A stretch of 64,000 nt of DNA from Heterohyrax brucei (GCA_028571685.1 CM053143.1:55545208-55609207); one strand, 5' to 3'. Numbered from the stretch's first letter, positions 32,224-44,122 are shown. Notes: generated from the letters alone by a model not told the origin. Made by a program: numbers and translations.

Positions 32224-34004
32224 ATATGCATACTCACTATAATTAAAGGAGAGATTAAAAATAAATTACTATAAAAAGCCATTGAACCAAATGTTTTAAA
32301 TAATGAATCTATTGTTCTCATAAGAACAATAGATCTTTTTTTTATATGCAGTAAATCCTTTGTGTTAATCTGACTTAATAGAATAATATTGTAATTTTTA
32401 TGCATAAACTGAGTTCAGCAGAACCTCACATGTCTAAGAAAGATATGGGTATCCAGAGAGAGTAATATATGACCTTCAAATGTTCTATTTTCTTTACTTT
32501 ATCTCTACTGCCAAAAAATATCCCTCTAGGGGTGTTTAAGAGAATTTAGAGGCTCATTTTTAGAGAAGGAGAATAAAAAGACAGTATGTGGTACTCAGTG
32601 TATAATATTATAATTAAACAGCACATTTATTTTGAACTGTCTTCCAGCTAACTTGGGTTCTAAAATATAGCAGTTTCACTGCTAATGTTTCCACCAAACA
32701 TTTTAGCCTTCTTTGGTAAAGACTGATTTCTGTTTCTGAAATTATTTTCAAAATAAAAAGCTCTGTAGAAATTGATTTTCACTTTTTAAAAGTGTTACAT
32801 AAGTGAAAAAAACAATCTTCAAGATTCAATTGCAACTAACTACACAAAGTCTATTACTCAATACTAAATTTAGGAAATTCTCAAGATTTAAAGTCTATAT
32901 TATTGTGCAGTATGAAAATACAGTACTGTATATATATACATACATTTAATTTCAATCTAGACAAGTTTCTAACTTTGCAAAGACTGAGAAGTGAGGTTAT
33001 CAGATGTATGAATATATTCCATTTGACATAAAGGTATATTTACATGCACACATAATCTCTAAGTGACCCTACATAATCTCTAAGTGACCTCACACATTAT
33101 GAAAGCTTTGCTTGCACATTATAATTCTACTTCTTAGACTCCCAACTGTAATTTTAAGATGCTTTATTCATGGTCTCATTGTTGCCCATAAATCCAGTAT
33201 GGTGTTTGGAAGTTAAGGTGATAATCTGTCTGTGTGTTCACTGTATATAGAATTATTTTTCCAATGCTGTCAAAGAGGTATAATGACTTACATTTTCTGT
33301 TCAGTACAGAGCCTTAATATTCTTTATAAGTTAAGATGGTGTCCAAATTTTAACTGATACATATTAAAGGCTGGATGGATTAAAATGATAAGAGAAGGAT
33401 GGAGGAGAAACAAAAAGATTGGAGAAGCTATATCAAATGCTCTGACTGTATTAGAATGTTGGATATTAAAGGAAAAATAAATCTGTTAAATTGAGTGTGT
33501 CTCCCTGTTTTGTTGTAGAGAATTTTTAATAATTAAAGTACTCAAAGTTATATACAGTTATTAACCAGTCTTCTTGTACCAACATTTTGAAAACTCAAGT
33601 TTCACTTCTCAGTGTGGTTTAGGTAATATATACTACAACTCAAATATTTATATATTCCACCAGTTGGCAGCATTAATATATTCACTTATTCAGGATGATC
33701 ATATGCTGTCTGAACTAAGAGCACTGGCTTAAGCATTTATATGACACATGCTTAAAGTATTCAAAGCATGACATTAAATTTTTATGTCTGTAACAATCTT
33801 ATTCTCTCATTAGATTTGATTTATATATTGTCCATCAAATCACTGAACAACTGTATGCTACAGTAAATGAGTTCCTAGAATAATATTACATCAACTGATA
33901 ATATTCAATCAATAAAAAGTTCTACAGAGTCTCATTAATTTAATCCTTTTTTGGGGGTGCATATTGTACATGTTATTTGTTTTTCTTCTCTAGAAAACTC
34001 AGCT
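32224..34004. other. AT-rich single-copy-like DNA
   Basis: No gene or named repeat. A small tandem duplication of about 22 bp (ACATAATCTCTAAGTGACC) lies at 33049-33090. Confidence 0.4.
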
Positions 34005-34371
34005 GAAGACACTTGTCAATGCACTGCAACAACTCCTTTTGAAGGATCTTCAGGAAAATTTTACCTGCGTGTGTAACTGAGGATATTGCTTGATGTCTGC
34101 ATTTTGTTGGATCATCTTTCTTGGGAATAGGCATAAATATGGAGTCCCTACAGTTTTTTGGACAGGTAGCTGTCCTCCAAATTTCTTGGCATAAACTAAT
34201 GAACACATTCACTGCATTTATTGGTGGAAACATCTTAATTGCTATTCCATCAATTTGTGGAGGCTTCAGTGTCTTCAGTGCAGCTTGGACTATTTCCCTT
34301 AGCACCATTGGTTCTTGATCATACGCTACCTTCTGAAATGACTGAACACCAACCAGTTCTTTTCGGAACAA
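34005..34371 (-). pseudogene. RTE reverse transcriptase, N-terminal part
   Basis: RTE-type reverse transcriptase copies its own RNA and probably AfroSINE RNA at nicked target DNA. This frame is open for 132 codons, its last dozen probably lying beyond the element. It shows LREIVQAALKTLKPPQIDGI (the KAPGIDGI region, with KPPQIDGI here), CQEIWRTATCPKN, and FMPIPKKDDPTKCRHQAI followed by KIFLKILQKEL. These are RT blocks 1-2 in the usual RTE order. The catalytic FADD region would lie further on and is not in this fragment. An upstream ATG-like start is not meaningful, because the natural frame is a long single ORF. Confident on family, confident it is non-functional. Confidence 0.85.
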
Positions 34372-34724
34372 TCACTGTGTACTTCTTCAATGTTCTTTGG
34401 ATGCTTTCTGTATAGTTTAATAATTTCCCCACAGAATCCTTCAATATTACAACTTGAGGCTTGAGTTTTTTGTTCAGTTATTTCAACTTGAGAAATGCTA
34501 AGTATGGTCTACTCTTTCAGTTTTCAAATTCCAGGTCTTTGCACAAATTATTATACTCCACTTTGTCTTTTTGAACCACCATTTAAAATCTATTCAGTTC
34601 TTTTACTTCATCATTTGTTCCTTTCCTTTTAGTTGCTGCATGTTCAAGAGCAACTTTCAGAGTGTCTTCTGACATCCATTTTGGTCTTTGCTTTCTGTTC
34701 TGTCTTTGAAATGACCTCTTGCTT

Positions 34725-35340
34725 GTCAGAGTGTACACTAGAATCCATCTCAATCAATTTGTCACTGAGTACAAGAACTAGGCCTTTCCTCGACCACAAT
34801 TCGGTGGATTTTGCATCTCTACTTGAAGCTCTACCCTTACAAAATTGTTTTAACTCAAGAACTGAAGTCTGATGACCATAGATTGTGCCATCCATTTGCT
34901 GACTGGGCACTGGAGAAATTGGAAGTTGACTCTGCTTTTGGTCGAAAAATCATTTTCAATAACAACGCCCATTTTTGGATGAATGGTTTCATTAACAAAC
35001 AAAACTGTCTCATTTGGAGCAATGAGAATCCAGTGGAGATGCCAGAATGTCCACTTCGTACCCAAAAGTTACTCTTTGGATTTCGGCCTGGTGGAATCAT
35101 TGGCTCGTATCTTTTCAAAGATGAACGAGGAGAGGCTGTGACCATCAACAGTGAAAGATACTGGGCTACAATAGCTGATTATTTGGGGCCTCATTTGGAA
35201 GCAGCCACAGAGGCCATTCACCTGAAGTTCTTTGTGACACATAATGCTATCAAATGTAATTCAATAATAAAACTGCGTCATTTACACAATTTGTTTGGGT
35301 TCAAAGATAGGACGCTGTTATTGGAAGATCCCTTGTAACC
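34725..35340 (+). pseudogene. Mariner/IS630-type transposase fragment inside RTE
   Basis: Mariner transposases cut and paste DNA between terminal inverted repeats, using a DDE/D active site. From 34787 the frame reads SSTTIRWILHLYLKLYPYKI, then LTQELKSDDHR, FADWALEKLEV, FGRKIIFNNNAHFWMNGF, NKQNCLIWSNENP, GGIIGSYLFKDERGEA, VTINSERYWATIADYL and a weaker FGFKDRTLLLEDP, ending at 35338. The order matches the C-terminal half of the helix-turn-helix region and the catalytic core of a family best known from arthropods. Where relatives have SDEAHF, here is NNNAHF, so an active-site Asp is lost, and the QQDGA(T)CH region is unrecognisable. About 180 codons run without a stop. No terminal inverted repeats and no N-terminus are visible. 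Inactive by inference. Confidence 0.85.
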
Positions 35341-35349
35341 ACCATTCAT

Positions 35350-35990
35350 ATTGTTTAAAAAAGGGTGCATGCAATGATGAAGTTGCTGGTCTTGCAAAAT
35401 TCTATTATACGATCTCTAGCATTGTTTCTACCACCAAGACCACACTTTCCAACTATCAGTCCTTCTTCTTTGTTTCTAACTTTTGCGTTCCATCATCAAT
35501 AATTATCAACGCATCTTTATTTACATGTTTGATCAATTTCAAACTGCAGAAATTGGTAAAAATCTTTAGTTACTTTATCTTTGGCTTTACTGATTGGTGT
35601 GTAAATTTGAGTAGTAGTCGTATTAACTGGCTTTCCATGAGGTCTTTAAATAATATTCTGTCACTGGCAGTGTTGTACTTTGGGATAAAGTTTGAAATGC
35701 TCTTGCTGATGATAAAGGCAAATACCATTCCTCTTTAAGTTGCCATTCCCAGCATGGTAGACCATATGGGTGTCTGATTCAAAATGGCCAATACTAGTCC
35801 TTTTTGTAGGCTCACTAATGCCTACATCAGTGTTTAAGTGTTCCATTTCATTTTGGATGATTTCCAATTTTCGTAGATCAATAGTTTGTATATACCGTGT
35901 TCCAGTTGTTAAAAGATGTTTGCAATCATTTCTTCTCATTTTGAGCCATGTCATATCACAGATGAAGGTCCAGAAAGCTGGACTCTGTCC
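35350..35990 (-). pseudogene. RTE endonuclease (AP-like) remnant
   Basis: The RTE endonuclease nicks the target to prime reverse transcription. On the minus strand, 35954-35661 gives LRKLEIIQNEMEHLNTDVG, SEPTKRTSIGHFESDTHMVY and GNGNLKRNGI, the N-terminal endonuclease order (NxGKL..., LGISE, G...RRNGV). Further on, 35460-35350 gives GKCGLGGRNNARDRIIEFC and NFIIACTLF. The GDWNAK-like active site between them is degraded, and the C-terminal SDH part is missing where the mariner piece begins. Frame breaks separate the pieces. Confidence 0.82.
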
Positions 35991-36200
35991 GGGTCAATAA
36001 GGTTGACTCTACTTTCAGGAGGACTCTTTTCTCCAGTTTTGAGTGACTTCTAACATGAGGGGTTCATCAGCTGGCACTATTTCAGGCAATATTCCAGTGC
36101 TATGAACCTTCATAAGATTTATACTGCCCCCCCCACTCCCCCAAGAGTAGACTGCCAGAGTTTTATTCCTGGTCTGTACTAGTTTGGAAGCGTAACTGAT

Positions 36201-36964
36201 ATGAGTTAACCTTAAGCTTGTTCAAGGATATTGTGCTCAAAAGCAAACACTCTAAGAACTTCCTAACCTAATGACTTAAAGTAAAATATCCACCAGCAGA
36301 AATTTTATAAACAGAGTAAGTTAAGGTAGAGCTGGTACTCAACCACTATGTACAGATAAATAAAAAGCACGTATCAAAATATAAAATATTTAACTACTTC
36401 TACTCTAGCTGCCTAAACCCTCAAGTTCCCTAGCCCCTTTCTACACACTACCTGGGACCCTTCAGATAACTCCTAGAGGAACTGAAAGACTCTTGCCTGA
36501 CTGGCAGAGTCATGGGTCTGTGGAACTCTGCTCTAGCTACCACCCGCATCCATCCTGAAAGATATCTTTATCATACCTGCTGTTAAAGAATTCTAATTTA
36601 GGTACATTTAATTTAGATTTAATTAAAATTGTACCTTAAAAACTATCTGCTTTTTAAAACCTTATAGTTAAGACCCTCTAATAGAAACTATCCTTTTTAA
36701 CTATTTAGTGTTCTTAACCACAGTAAAATCTGTGAAAGCCAGAGCTTAACTGGATTGCCCTCTTTTTCGGAGTCTCACAAGTTTTCCACCTTTGACAGAA
36801 TTCAAACAGCTAAGTAGTAGACTGTCCAGCTAGGTAGACTGTTAACTGTGTGTGCCACCAAAGACTCCTTTATTACAGCCTATCCCTTTTGAAAACTGGG
36901 ATGAGTTAATGCTAAAAAGCAGCATGTCTCAGATAAAACACTGAGTAAACAACGCCAACACTCA
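36201..36964. other. Unassigned stretch
   Basis: No gene or repeat family recognised. Confidence 0.35.
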
Positions 36965-37205
36965 AAAAGATATGCTGCATAATTCCATTTATATAAAATT
37001 CAAATGTAGACATGACAACTACAGGCCTGAAAAACAGTTGTTTGGGGGGAATATTGGCTTGTAGGAGGTACAAGGAAGACCACGGGGTTGACAGATACAT
37101 TCTGTATCTTGAACTGGGTGGTGGTTACACAGGTCTAACAATTCACGAAGTGGTACAGTTAAGACATGTGCACTTTACTGTGATATTAGAAAAGCTTATA
37201 AAAGA
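36965..37205 (+). mobile_element. Ancient L1 3'UTR, sense
   Basis: TAATTCCATTTATATAAAAT, CATTCTGTATCTTGAACTGG, GTGGTGGTTACACAGGTCTA and GTGCACTTTACTGTGATATT follow the well-known order of old mammalian L1 3'UTRs. Confidence 0.75.
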
Positions 37206-37479
37206 CACATACTGCCTTACTTGAGCTCTTCATAAGCCATCTGGGATATGTGCTCAGCATGACAGTAAGAGAGGAAATGAAAACAACTTAAGTTCTAGAG
37301 AAGCACTTGAATCAACATGAATTATGGTTTAGTAGGTAGCACTGAAGGCGTTGCTTCCTGTCCTAAAATGTGACCCAGCTGGAGTTGGACCCACAAGGAT
37401 GCTTCAATTGAGCCTTGAGGTATAAAGACAATACTAGGACAATCTTGAAAAATACCTTTTAGAGAAATTTTACATAAAC

Positions 37480-37539
37480 CAATCAAGCCAAGCCAAGCCA
37501 AGTGCCGTCGAGTCAGATCCGACTCATGGCAACAATCAA
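37480..37539 (-). mobile_element. 46 bp AfroSINE/RTE 3'-end micro-insertion with 7 bp TSD
   Basis: Insert 37487-37532 starts GCCAAGCCAAGCCAAGTGCC and ends CCGACTCATGGCAA. CAATCAA lies at 37480-37486 and 37533-37539. Confidence 0.92.
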
Positions 37540-40193
37540 ACAGAACACACAAGATTTTCCATTTTTATCTTTCTCTACCAGCATTCAATAAATGGAAAAT
37601 CTGTGAGACCAATAAAGGCTGTACTGACTGTCATCACTGAAACTTGTACCAATGACTACTAAGAAAGACAATTCAAAATGTAGAATCATGATGACTTAAT
37701 AGTTTGCAGCCAATCTGTAAAAGGTCAAGCTTTTACTAGTTTTGCCCATTTTGTAATATTAACATATACTGATCATTCTGTAATGTCCCTCTGACTCATG
37801 AAGACATGGCCACAGCAGCTTGTCTGTTCTCCACTTCTGTCTATTCCATAATAGTCCTTGGACTCAGACAGATACGTCTCTGGCAACATGCTTGTCCACT
37901 TAGAACTTTTGAATTTTTGAATACGTGGTGAATGAAACTTTCCGCTTTAATCTATTAAACTTTGTAAATAACTAGCCAGGCATGGGGAGCTCTGCAGACT
38001 AAGCAAGACTTCGTTTAGAGCAAAGGCATGTTTCAATCGAACCATCTCTCTAGTTACCCCTGCAATAATATTCACATTCTTGTCTCTTTCTTCTCATTTA
38101 GAGATTGCTGTATTTTCTTGGATACACCTCAGTAAGCTCTAAGGCTTTTAAAGCATGATACAGTACAATGAAAAAAGATGTTTCTGGTATAATTTTAAGA
38201 TACAATGTGACATATAAAAATTTTTTTTATTAAAATTATTTTCAAAGTTAAATGTAAGGTTGGCTCTGTTATATTCCGGAGTCAAAGCATCCATTATACA
38301 CACACACACTCACATACACAAAATCAGAAATGAACTACATTTCCACTAAAAAAAAATTAGAACGTATAGAAAATACTCAAAACACTTAAAATACTTGCAG
38401 ATTGTCTATTTAAATCACAACTTAACACTGGAGTTCTCAAAAACTGACCTTAAGATACTGAGCATTTAACCCATGCCCTTTGTTTACTTCTCTTTCACTG
38501 TGTGACACACGTAGTAATCTGCATTGTCAAGTCTATGTCTGAAACACATCATTACTTAAGACAACCACAAGAATAATTGGATGTCATGCTTTTGAGGGAA
38601 GAAAGACCTTGCCTTTTTAGCGGTTTATTAGACTAGACAGACAAAAACAAGAAATTCAAAATGAACAAAGCTATCCTTCAAATCCACTAGTACTTTCTCT
38701 GGCTTGCTTATATTTACAAACCCTAAAGACACTGATTTATATTTTAATGTGTTTGCTGTCTTTGTAAATATGTAAATATAATTACACTGAGGCTAGCAAA
38801 TGAGTCACTGAAAGAATAGGATATTTAACCCTTGACATTACTGTTAATTGTGAGACCTTGGGTAAGGATGAAAAGTACACATGGTTATATAAAAAACACT
38901 GAAGTTCTTAAGGACTGTCATAAATGCTTTGCAAGTATTCTAGGAATTGATTTGCTAATGAACTTACCCCTCTGATCACTTGCAGGATACCAGCACATTA
39001 TGTGTAAAAGGACATGAGTTTCCACGTGGGTGTGACTGACTTCTATGTCTGTTTTTCTCCTTTAGTTAATACACTATCTATTTTAATAGATAAAATCTTC
39101 ATTAGTGGTATCAGTTTATGCTTATCAATTAAAAGACATTGTATTTGAAATATACCTATATTTTGCTCCTTAGAATACGTGTTTACTAAGCCACTGAGTG
39201 GGAAATAGTACAGTTCAGCAGCGGTGGTGCTCTCTGGCGTAGTCCTAATATAGTGATGACATGATTGCCAGCAGTCTTGGAATTACAAGTCATTGACACT
39301 GATCTGAGCTCTACGTGCTAGACACGACTTAACCATCTACTTTCTCACCCATGTTTGAGAACAAACAAGTTAGAGGTGATTCTAACCTGAAAAAAAACCT
39401 CAGTTTCATATTTTAATAATTGCTATTTCCTATTAAAATTACTTACCAATGCATCATTCAAACTGATATCTTTAAAGCTAAGTTTATATTATGAAGGTGG
39501 TGATATTGCTGCTCCAATTTCACTATCATACCTCTTAAACTCAGGTAGACAAGAATATTTATATTTAAAAGATAAAATTTCGATATAATCTTACACATTT
39601 CATACACTAAAAGAAAATGGAAATCTACTCAAATCTAAAAGATACTGTTGAAATAGCTCTGTACAGGAAAAGATCAGTGGAATTATTTTCATAGAGATTA
39701 ATAGGATTCCGACAGCTGAACTGTTATTAATTCTGGAAGAAGATTGTTCTTTTCAATCTCTTTTTACAAGTCTTCAGTCCTGTATGATCTAACACTGCTG
39801 GATGTGCTACGTATGTTTTGTAGACCTGAAATAAAAATTGAACTTTGCTGTTTCCAGGTGAAAAGAGATTCCTAAGTCTGGTTCAGTTCATGCTAAAAGA
39901 AAAAATTACATTAAGCCCAAAATGGAAATTGATATATGTTTCTTTAATATACAATTTACAAGCTGGGATAAATCTCAACCAAACAAAACCAAAACCAGGG
40001 GAAAAGTAAATTTAAAAGACTTCTGGGTAGAGAAAAAATCAAGTGAAGTCTCTTAAGAGGGAAAACAAGTGGCTTGAAAACTGAAAAAAAGTTGTGTTCT
40101 GAACATATGCGTGTGTTTTCCCTAACTCAAAGATTAGTCAATTTGGTTTGGAAATGTTGCCAAACCAAAAGCAAGTTTGTTCTGCCTGTCACT
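37540..40193. other. AT-rich single-copy-like DNA
   Basis: About 2.6 kb with no recognised gene or repeat beyond short A/T runs and a (CA)n of about 14 bp near 38300. Confidence 0.45.
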
Positions 40194-40585
40194 GCAGCCA
40201 AACTCAGAAATGGGGAAAGATTCAAGCAGTGTTTTATTAATAGATAAACATGCAATCTGGGGAACAGTGAGAATGGTTCCTCCAAGACTGTTCTGCTTGG
40301 GTTACAATTCCAGTGGCTTTTATAGCTAGATTACAAAGAGATTTGCACCTGGAATGTGTCGAACCTTGTCATAAGATAGAACAGGAAGTTACAAGATTCC
40401 TTTACATCTTATCAAACAATGTGAATTACCCAAAATATAATTACCTCCCTGAAGGTTTGAAATAATGTATTTACTACCCCAAAGACAGGGAAAGGAATGT
40501 ATTGATCCAGTTGGGAATGGAATGTAGTTAAGCATTCTAGGTGACTTTGGTTAAGTACCATCTACTAACGAGACCACACACTACA
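40194..40585 (-). mobile_element. Possible LTR, antisense
   Basis: TTTTATTAATAG near the left, CTTTTATAGCTAGATTAC in the middle and an AC-rich right edge suggest the complement of an LTR with poly(A) signal and TATA box. The family is not recognised, and no internal region is seen. Confidence 0.3.
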
Positions 40586-41242
40586 GTGAGACTTTAGAAT
40601 CATACAATGTTTGTGCTGAAGATTGAAAACTCCTGAAGAGGAAAAAAAGGAATAGCCGTTATTATATCTTTCATATATAATATAATCACTTACATAATTA
40701 TTATATAGAATATTTAATAATTTGTATTATGAAGATATGATCTTACCATGTGCCACCTATGTGTGTGTTGCATGTATTACCAAACCCAGGAGAGTAGGTC
40801 TTTATCTGGCACACTCAGATTTGACAGTAATCCAAACACCAGCCTTTGAGAAAGAGAAAATAATATTGCAGTGCACAGAGCAAGGAGCCCAGAGGAAGTT
40901 CCTCAGAGTCTACTTTTCTGAACTACAGGGCTTATATGTGTTTTGGGTAGCAAGATGGCAGCTGTGCAGGCTCACTGGGAAGGGAAAATTCCAGAAGGCA
41001 GCCAGGATATAGAAGGCAATATAGTTCTTGTCTAGCTTCTGAACAGTGTCCAGGTGATGATTTCCCTTTTGATTCATTCCTCTTGTTGCTGTGTCCTCTG
41101 TTGAGGTCAATTGGTGGTCACAGTTAGCCCTTCTGAGCATGTGGGTGGACAAAATCTGACTTCAGCTAGTTAAGAACTAATGGAAATTTAGAAGTGTTTG
41201 CAGAGTCAGGTTACACATGTACATATATTTGTGTATAGGTAT
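40586..41242. other. Unassigned stretch
   Basis: AT-rich start, then 40830-41150 somewhat GC-richer (GCAAGATGGCAGCTGTGCAG). It may be an old LTR or unique DNA. No gene supported. Confidence 0.3.
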
Positions 41243-41402
41243 AACCCAAACCAAATCTGTTGCCATGAAGTAAATTATGTTTTATAATGACCCTGAACAA
41301 CACAGAACTGTCTCATAGGGTTTCCAGGAACATGCAGTGAATTCTAACTGGCAACTTTTTGGTTAGCACTGAGCTCCTACTCACTGCAGCACCAGAGCTC
41401 CA
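41243..41402 (-). mobile_element. AfroSINE, diverged, antisense
   Basis: ACCCAAACCAAATCTGTTGC, GTCTCATAGGGTTTCCAGGA, CTTTTTGGTTAGCACTGAGC and GCAGCACCAGAGCTCC. Confidence 0.88.
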
Positions 41403-42563
41403 GAACATCTCAACTAAGGAGTAAAAAATGATTTGAAGATTAAAGAAATTCCAAAAAATTTATTATACATGTTACTGACTTTGCTGTGCAAACAGGTGCA
41501 GAAAGGTATTTATAGAATAACAATTTATCCAAAACACAGCTTGTAGTATGACCTTAAAGTTCTCCTGGCTCTCAAAACTGAATGTGCATAGGTAACTGTT
41601 GCAAAAAGCTCAATGCCTAAGGCAAAACAGTGTTCACTAAGCTATTTAGTGGGCTACTTAGGAGGCTATTGTTTGATCCAAAGAACGAATTCTTTCAAGA
41701 CTCAAGCTTCAAAAGAACTTCTTGGGGCCATGGCCTGGGTCACTGGCCTGGGTGGGTCACCCAGACCCCAGAAATCTGGATTTCAGGAGAATTAAACTTC
41801 ACTCCTGGCTAGAAAGTAGAGAGTCACATACAACTCTTTCCTGATGTAACATAGAAAGCATGTTCTCTGTGTTGCCATGATTAGAGATAATAAAAACTCC
41901 CTATTAAGCAGTCAGGAATCGTCTGAAAGCAATGAGCACAGAAAAGCAGATGTATAACTCAGTTTATACCACATACAAAAGAGTCATCTTTTATTCAGAT
42001 TAGTCTAGAATCTGAACCTAGGAAAAGGTAAAACATCATTTTACAGTTTCTTTGAAATTTCTCATTTCTTCAGGTTAGTGATAAGATACTTTAACTACTT
42101 CTAAAGGAAAATTGATTTAAAGAACCAAGAAATGAATTCCCAGGAGTTCTGCGTGTCTTTTGAAAAATGCTGATAAAGTAACTTATAGTCTTTAAAAAAG
42201 TATAAGGATGTTTTTTCTTCAGGACAATGGCACTTGACTCTCTATTCTTCATACAAAACTTTTTACCTTATTATACCTTTAAAAAATGATACGAAACAGG
42301 GAATAGATTGTACTTTGGAAGTAAATGTCTTTAGGGCAGAGTACCTGATTAGATTACTCTGTATAAATATATACATGCGGAAATATATAGGCTTTAAAGA
42401 TTATTTCATAGTAATATGAAAAAGAGATACCTCCTTTGACCCTTATGCCTGACATTCTGAATGCTTTTCTTTACTATCTCAAGCACATGTATTTTTATTT
42501 GAGCAACCAAAAGATATTTTTCTATACTGATCAAAGTACAAATAATCTCAGAACCGGAAGCTT
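41403..42563. other. Single-copy-like DNA
   Basis: No gene or named repeat. 41730-41790 has a small internal repeat (GGCCTGGGT twice). Confidence 0.4.
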
Positions 42564-42593
42564 TCCCCACCCCACCCCACCCCCCCCCCCCCC
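42564..42593. repeat. C-rich tract
   Basis: (CCCCA)n passing into an uninterrupted C run, a likely assembly or polymerase-slippage spot. Confidence 0.9.
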
Positions 42594-42687
42594 GAATACT
42601 TAAGGCAGAATTCGTTAGTGTTCTTAAGATATGTTTTTTTAAGGATGAAATGTTCCTCTTGAATATAGAAGTACACCTAGGGAGAAA

Positions 42688-42905
42688 TGTTGTTGTTACT
42701 ATTGTTAGTTGTCAGATTGCTAATTCAGGCTCATGGAAATCCCATATATGCAGAATAGAACTGTTCTAGGGGATTTTCAAGGTTGTGAACTTTTGGAAGA
42801 AAATCACTAGGTTTGTCTCCCAAGGTTCCTTTGGTTTGGTTTCAACTACCAACTTCTTGGCTAGTAATCCAGCTGCTTAGTCTTTTATACCACTCAGAGT
42901 CTCAA
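42688..42905 (-). mobile_element. tRNA SINE variant (AfroSINE-like), antisense
   Basis: TTGTTGTTACTATTGTTAGT tail complement, ATATGCAGAATAGAACTGTT, TAGTAATCCAGCTGCTTAGT and ATACCACTCAGAG. It is diverged, with an extra TTTGGTTTGGTTT inside. Confidence 0.65.
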
Positions 42906-43015
42906 CAAAGTCCATTAGAGCAACCGTCCTATAAAAGTTGCTGACGGCTGGGCTTGCACTTTCTGAGTATTAGATTTTTGACCCCACTAGATTTTTCCTA
43001 CCTATCCTGTCTTGG

Positions 43016-43172
43016 GGTAGTGGTTCAGTGCTATAGCTGCTAATCAGAAGATCATCAGTTCAAATCCACCAGGTACTCCTTTGAAATCCTATGGAGCAGT
43101 TATATTCTGTCCTATGGGGTCACTATGAGGTGGAATCGACTAGATGACAATGGGTATTTTTGTTTGTTTGTT
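43016..43172 (+). mobile_element. AfroSINE, sense
   Basis: GGTAGTGGTTCAGTGCTATA, ATCATCAGTTCAAATCCACC, GGAGCAGTTATATTCTGTCC and ATGAGGTGGAATCGACTAGA, with a TTTGTTTGTTTG tail. Confidence 0.92.
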
Positions 43173-43176
43173 TGGA

Positions 43177-43398
43177 ATCCTGCCTCAACATCAGGAAAAC
43201 AAAAACTCCTACAACTGGATCAATAAGCAGCATCAAGGTCGGTGGAGAAAGTATTGAACTTATCAAAGATTTCATTTTACTTGGTTCCACAATCAACACC
43301 CACGGAAGCAGCAATCAAGAAATCAAAAGACACATTGCACTCAGCAGACTTGCTACAGAAGCCCTGAAAGTGTTGAAAAGCAATTTTCTATTACCTCA
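43177..43398 (+). mobile_element. RTE LINE, RT C-terminal region fragment, sense
   Basis: The open frame at 43160-43411 gives CLNIRKTKTPTT, IKVGGESIELIKDF, ILLGSTINTHGSSNQEIKRH and IALSRLATEALKVLKSN, the RTE region after the FADD block (NxxKTK, F.YLGS.I, EI..RI). It is bounded by the AfroSINE on the left and cut on the right by an LTR. Confidence 0.85.
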
Positions 43399-43921
43399 CA
43401 TCATGGATTGAATTGTGTTCCCCCCTCCCCCCAAAATATGTACAGCCATGTGGCTGGGCCATGATTCCAAATTATTTTGTGATTGTCCTCCATTTTATGA
43501 TTTTCCTGTGCTGTATGTTAAAGGATTAGGGTCGGACTGCAAATCCCTTCATAGGATCACTTTCCTGCTCCACTGTAAAGGGAGTTTCCCTTGTCCCATC
43601 CTTAGTCCTTTAATCCTACAAGAGCTAAAAGGAAAGAGAAGCAAGTGGAGAATTGGTAACCTCACACCATTAAGAAAGCAGCACTGGGAGAAGAGCATGT
43701 CCTTCAGACCTGAGGTTCCTGCTCCAAGATGCTCCCTGGACAAGGATTGATGCAATACCAGATTTACCTCCAGAGCCAGGAAGGGGGGAAAGGCTTCCTC
43801 TGGAGTGGACATCCTGAATTTGGACTTTCAGTCTACCGGACTGTGTAAGAATAAACCTTCCTTTGTTAAAGGCATCCGCTCTGTGGTATTTCTGTTAGAG
43901 CAGCACTAGCTGACTAAAACA
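43399..43921 (+). mobile_element. ERVL/MaLR-like solo LTR (family 1), sense
   Basis: ATGGATTGAATTGTGTTCCC to GCAGCACTAGCTGACTAAAA and CA. Holds AGAATAAACCTTCCTTTG as the likely poly(A) signal region. It is inserted in or beside the RTE fragment. No internal region is present. Confidence 0.8.
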
Positions 43922-43949
43922 GCAACTAGCAGCAATAACTTTAATAACC

Positions 43950-44122
43950 AAGCCCCCCCATATCAAAATCCACTGCAGTCCTGTTGACTCCAACTCATAA
44001 CAACCCTGTAGAACAGAGTAGAACTGCCCCATAGGATTTCCAAGGAACATTTGATAGATTCAAGTTGCCAGTCTTTTGGCTGGCAGCCAAACTTTTAATA
44101 ACAACCACATCAAGGTTTCCGT
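43950..44122 (-). mobile_element. AfroSINE, antisense
   Basis: CATATCAAAATCCACTGCAG, AGAGTAGAACTGCCCCATAG, CTTTTGGCTGGCAGCCAAAC and CACATCAAGGTTTCC. Confidence 0.9.

Larger units (their letters stand above)
34005..36200 (-). mobile_element. RTE-clade LINE (5' to mid part), antisense, containing a mariner piece
   Basis: Read on the minus strand from 36200 down, it has a 5' leader, an endonuclease (about 35990-35350), then a 620 bp block of mariner transposase in opposite orientation, then the linker (KWMSEDTLKVA-like) and the start of the RT (to about 34005). The 3' half of RT and the tail are absent. The RTE sequence expected between the endonuclease core and the linker appears to be missing rather than merely pushed apart. 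Confidence 0.85.

Noticed and set aside
34633-34872. 79-codon plus-strand frame beside the transposase
   Set aside because: It crosses the RTE/mariner joint in another frame; it is a shadow of the two elements.
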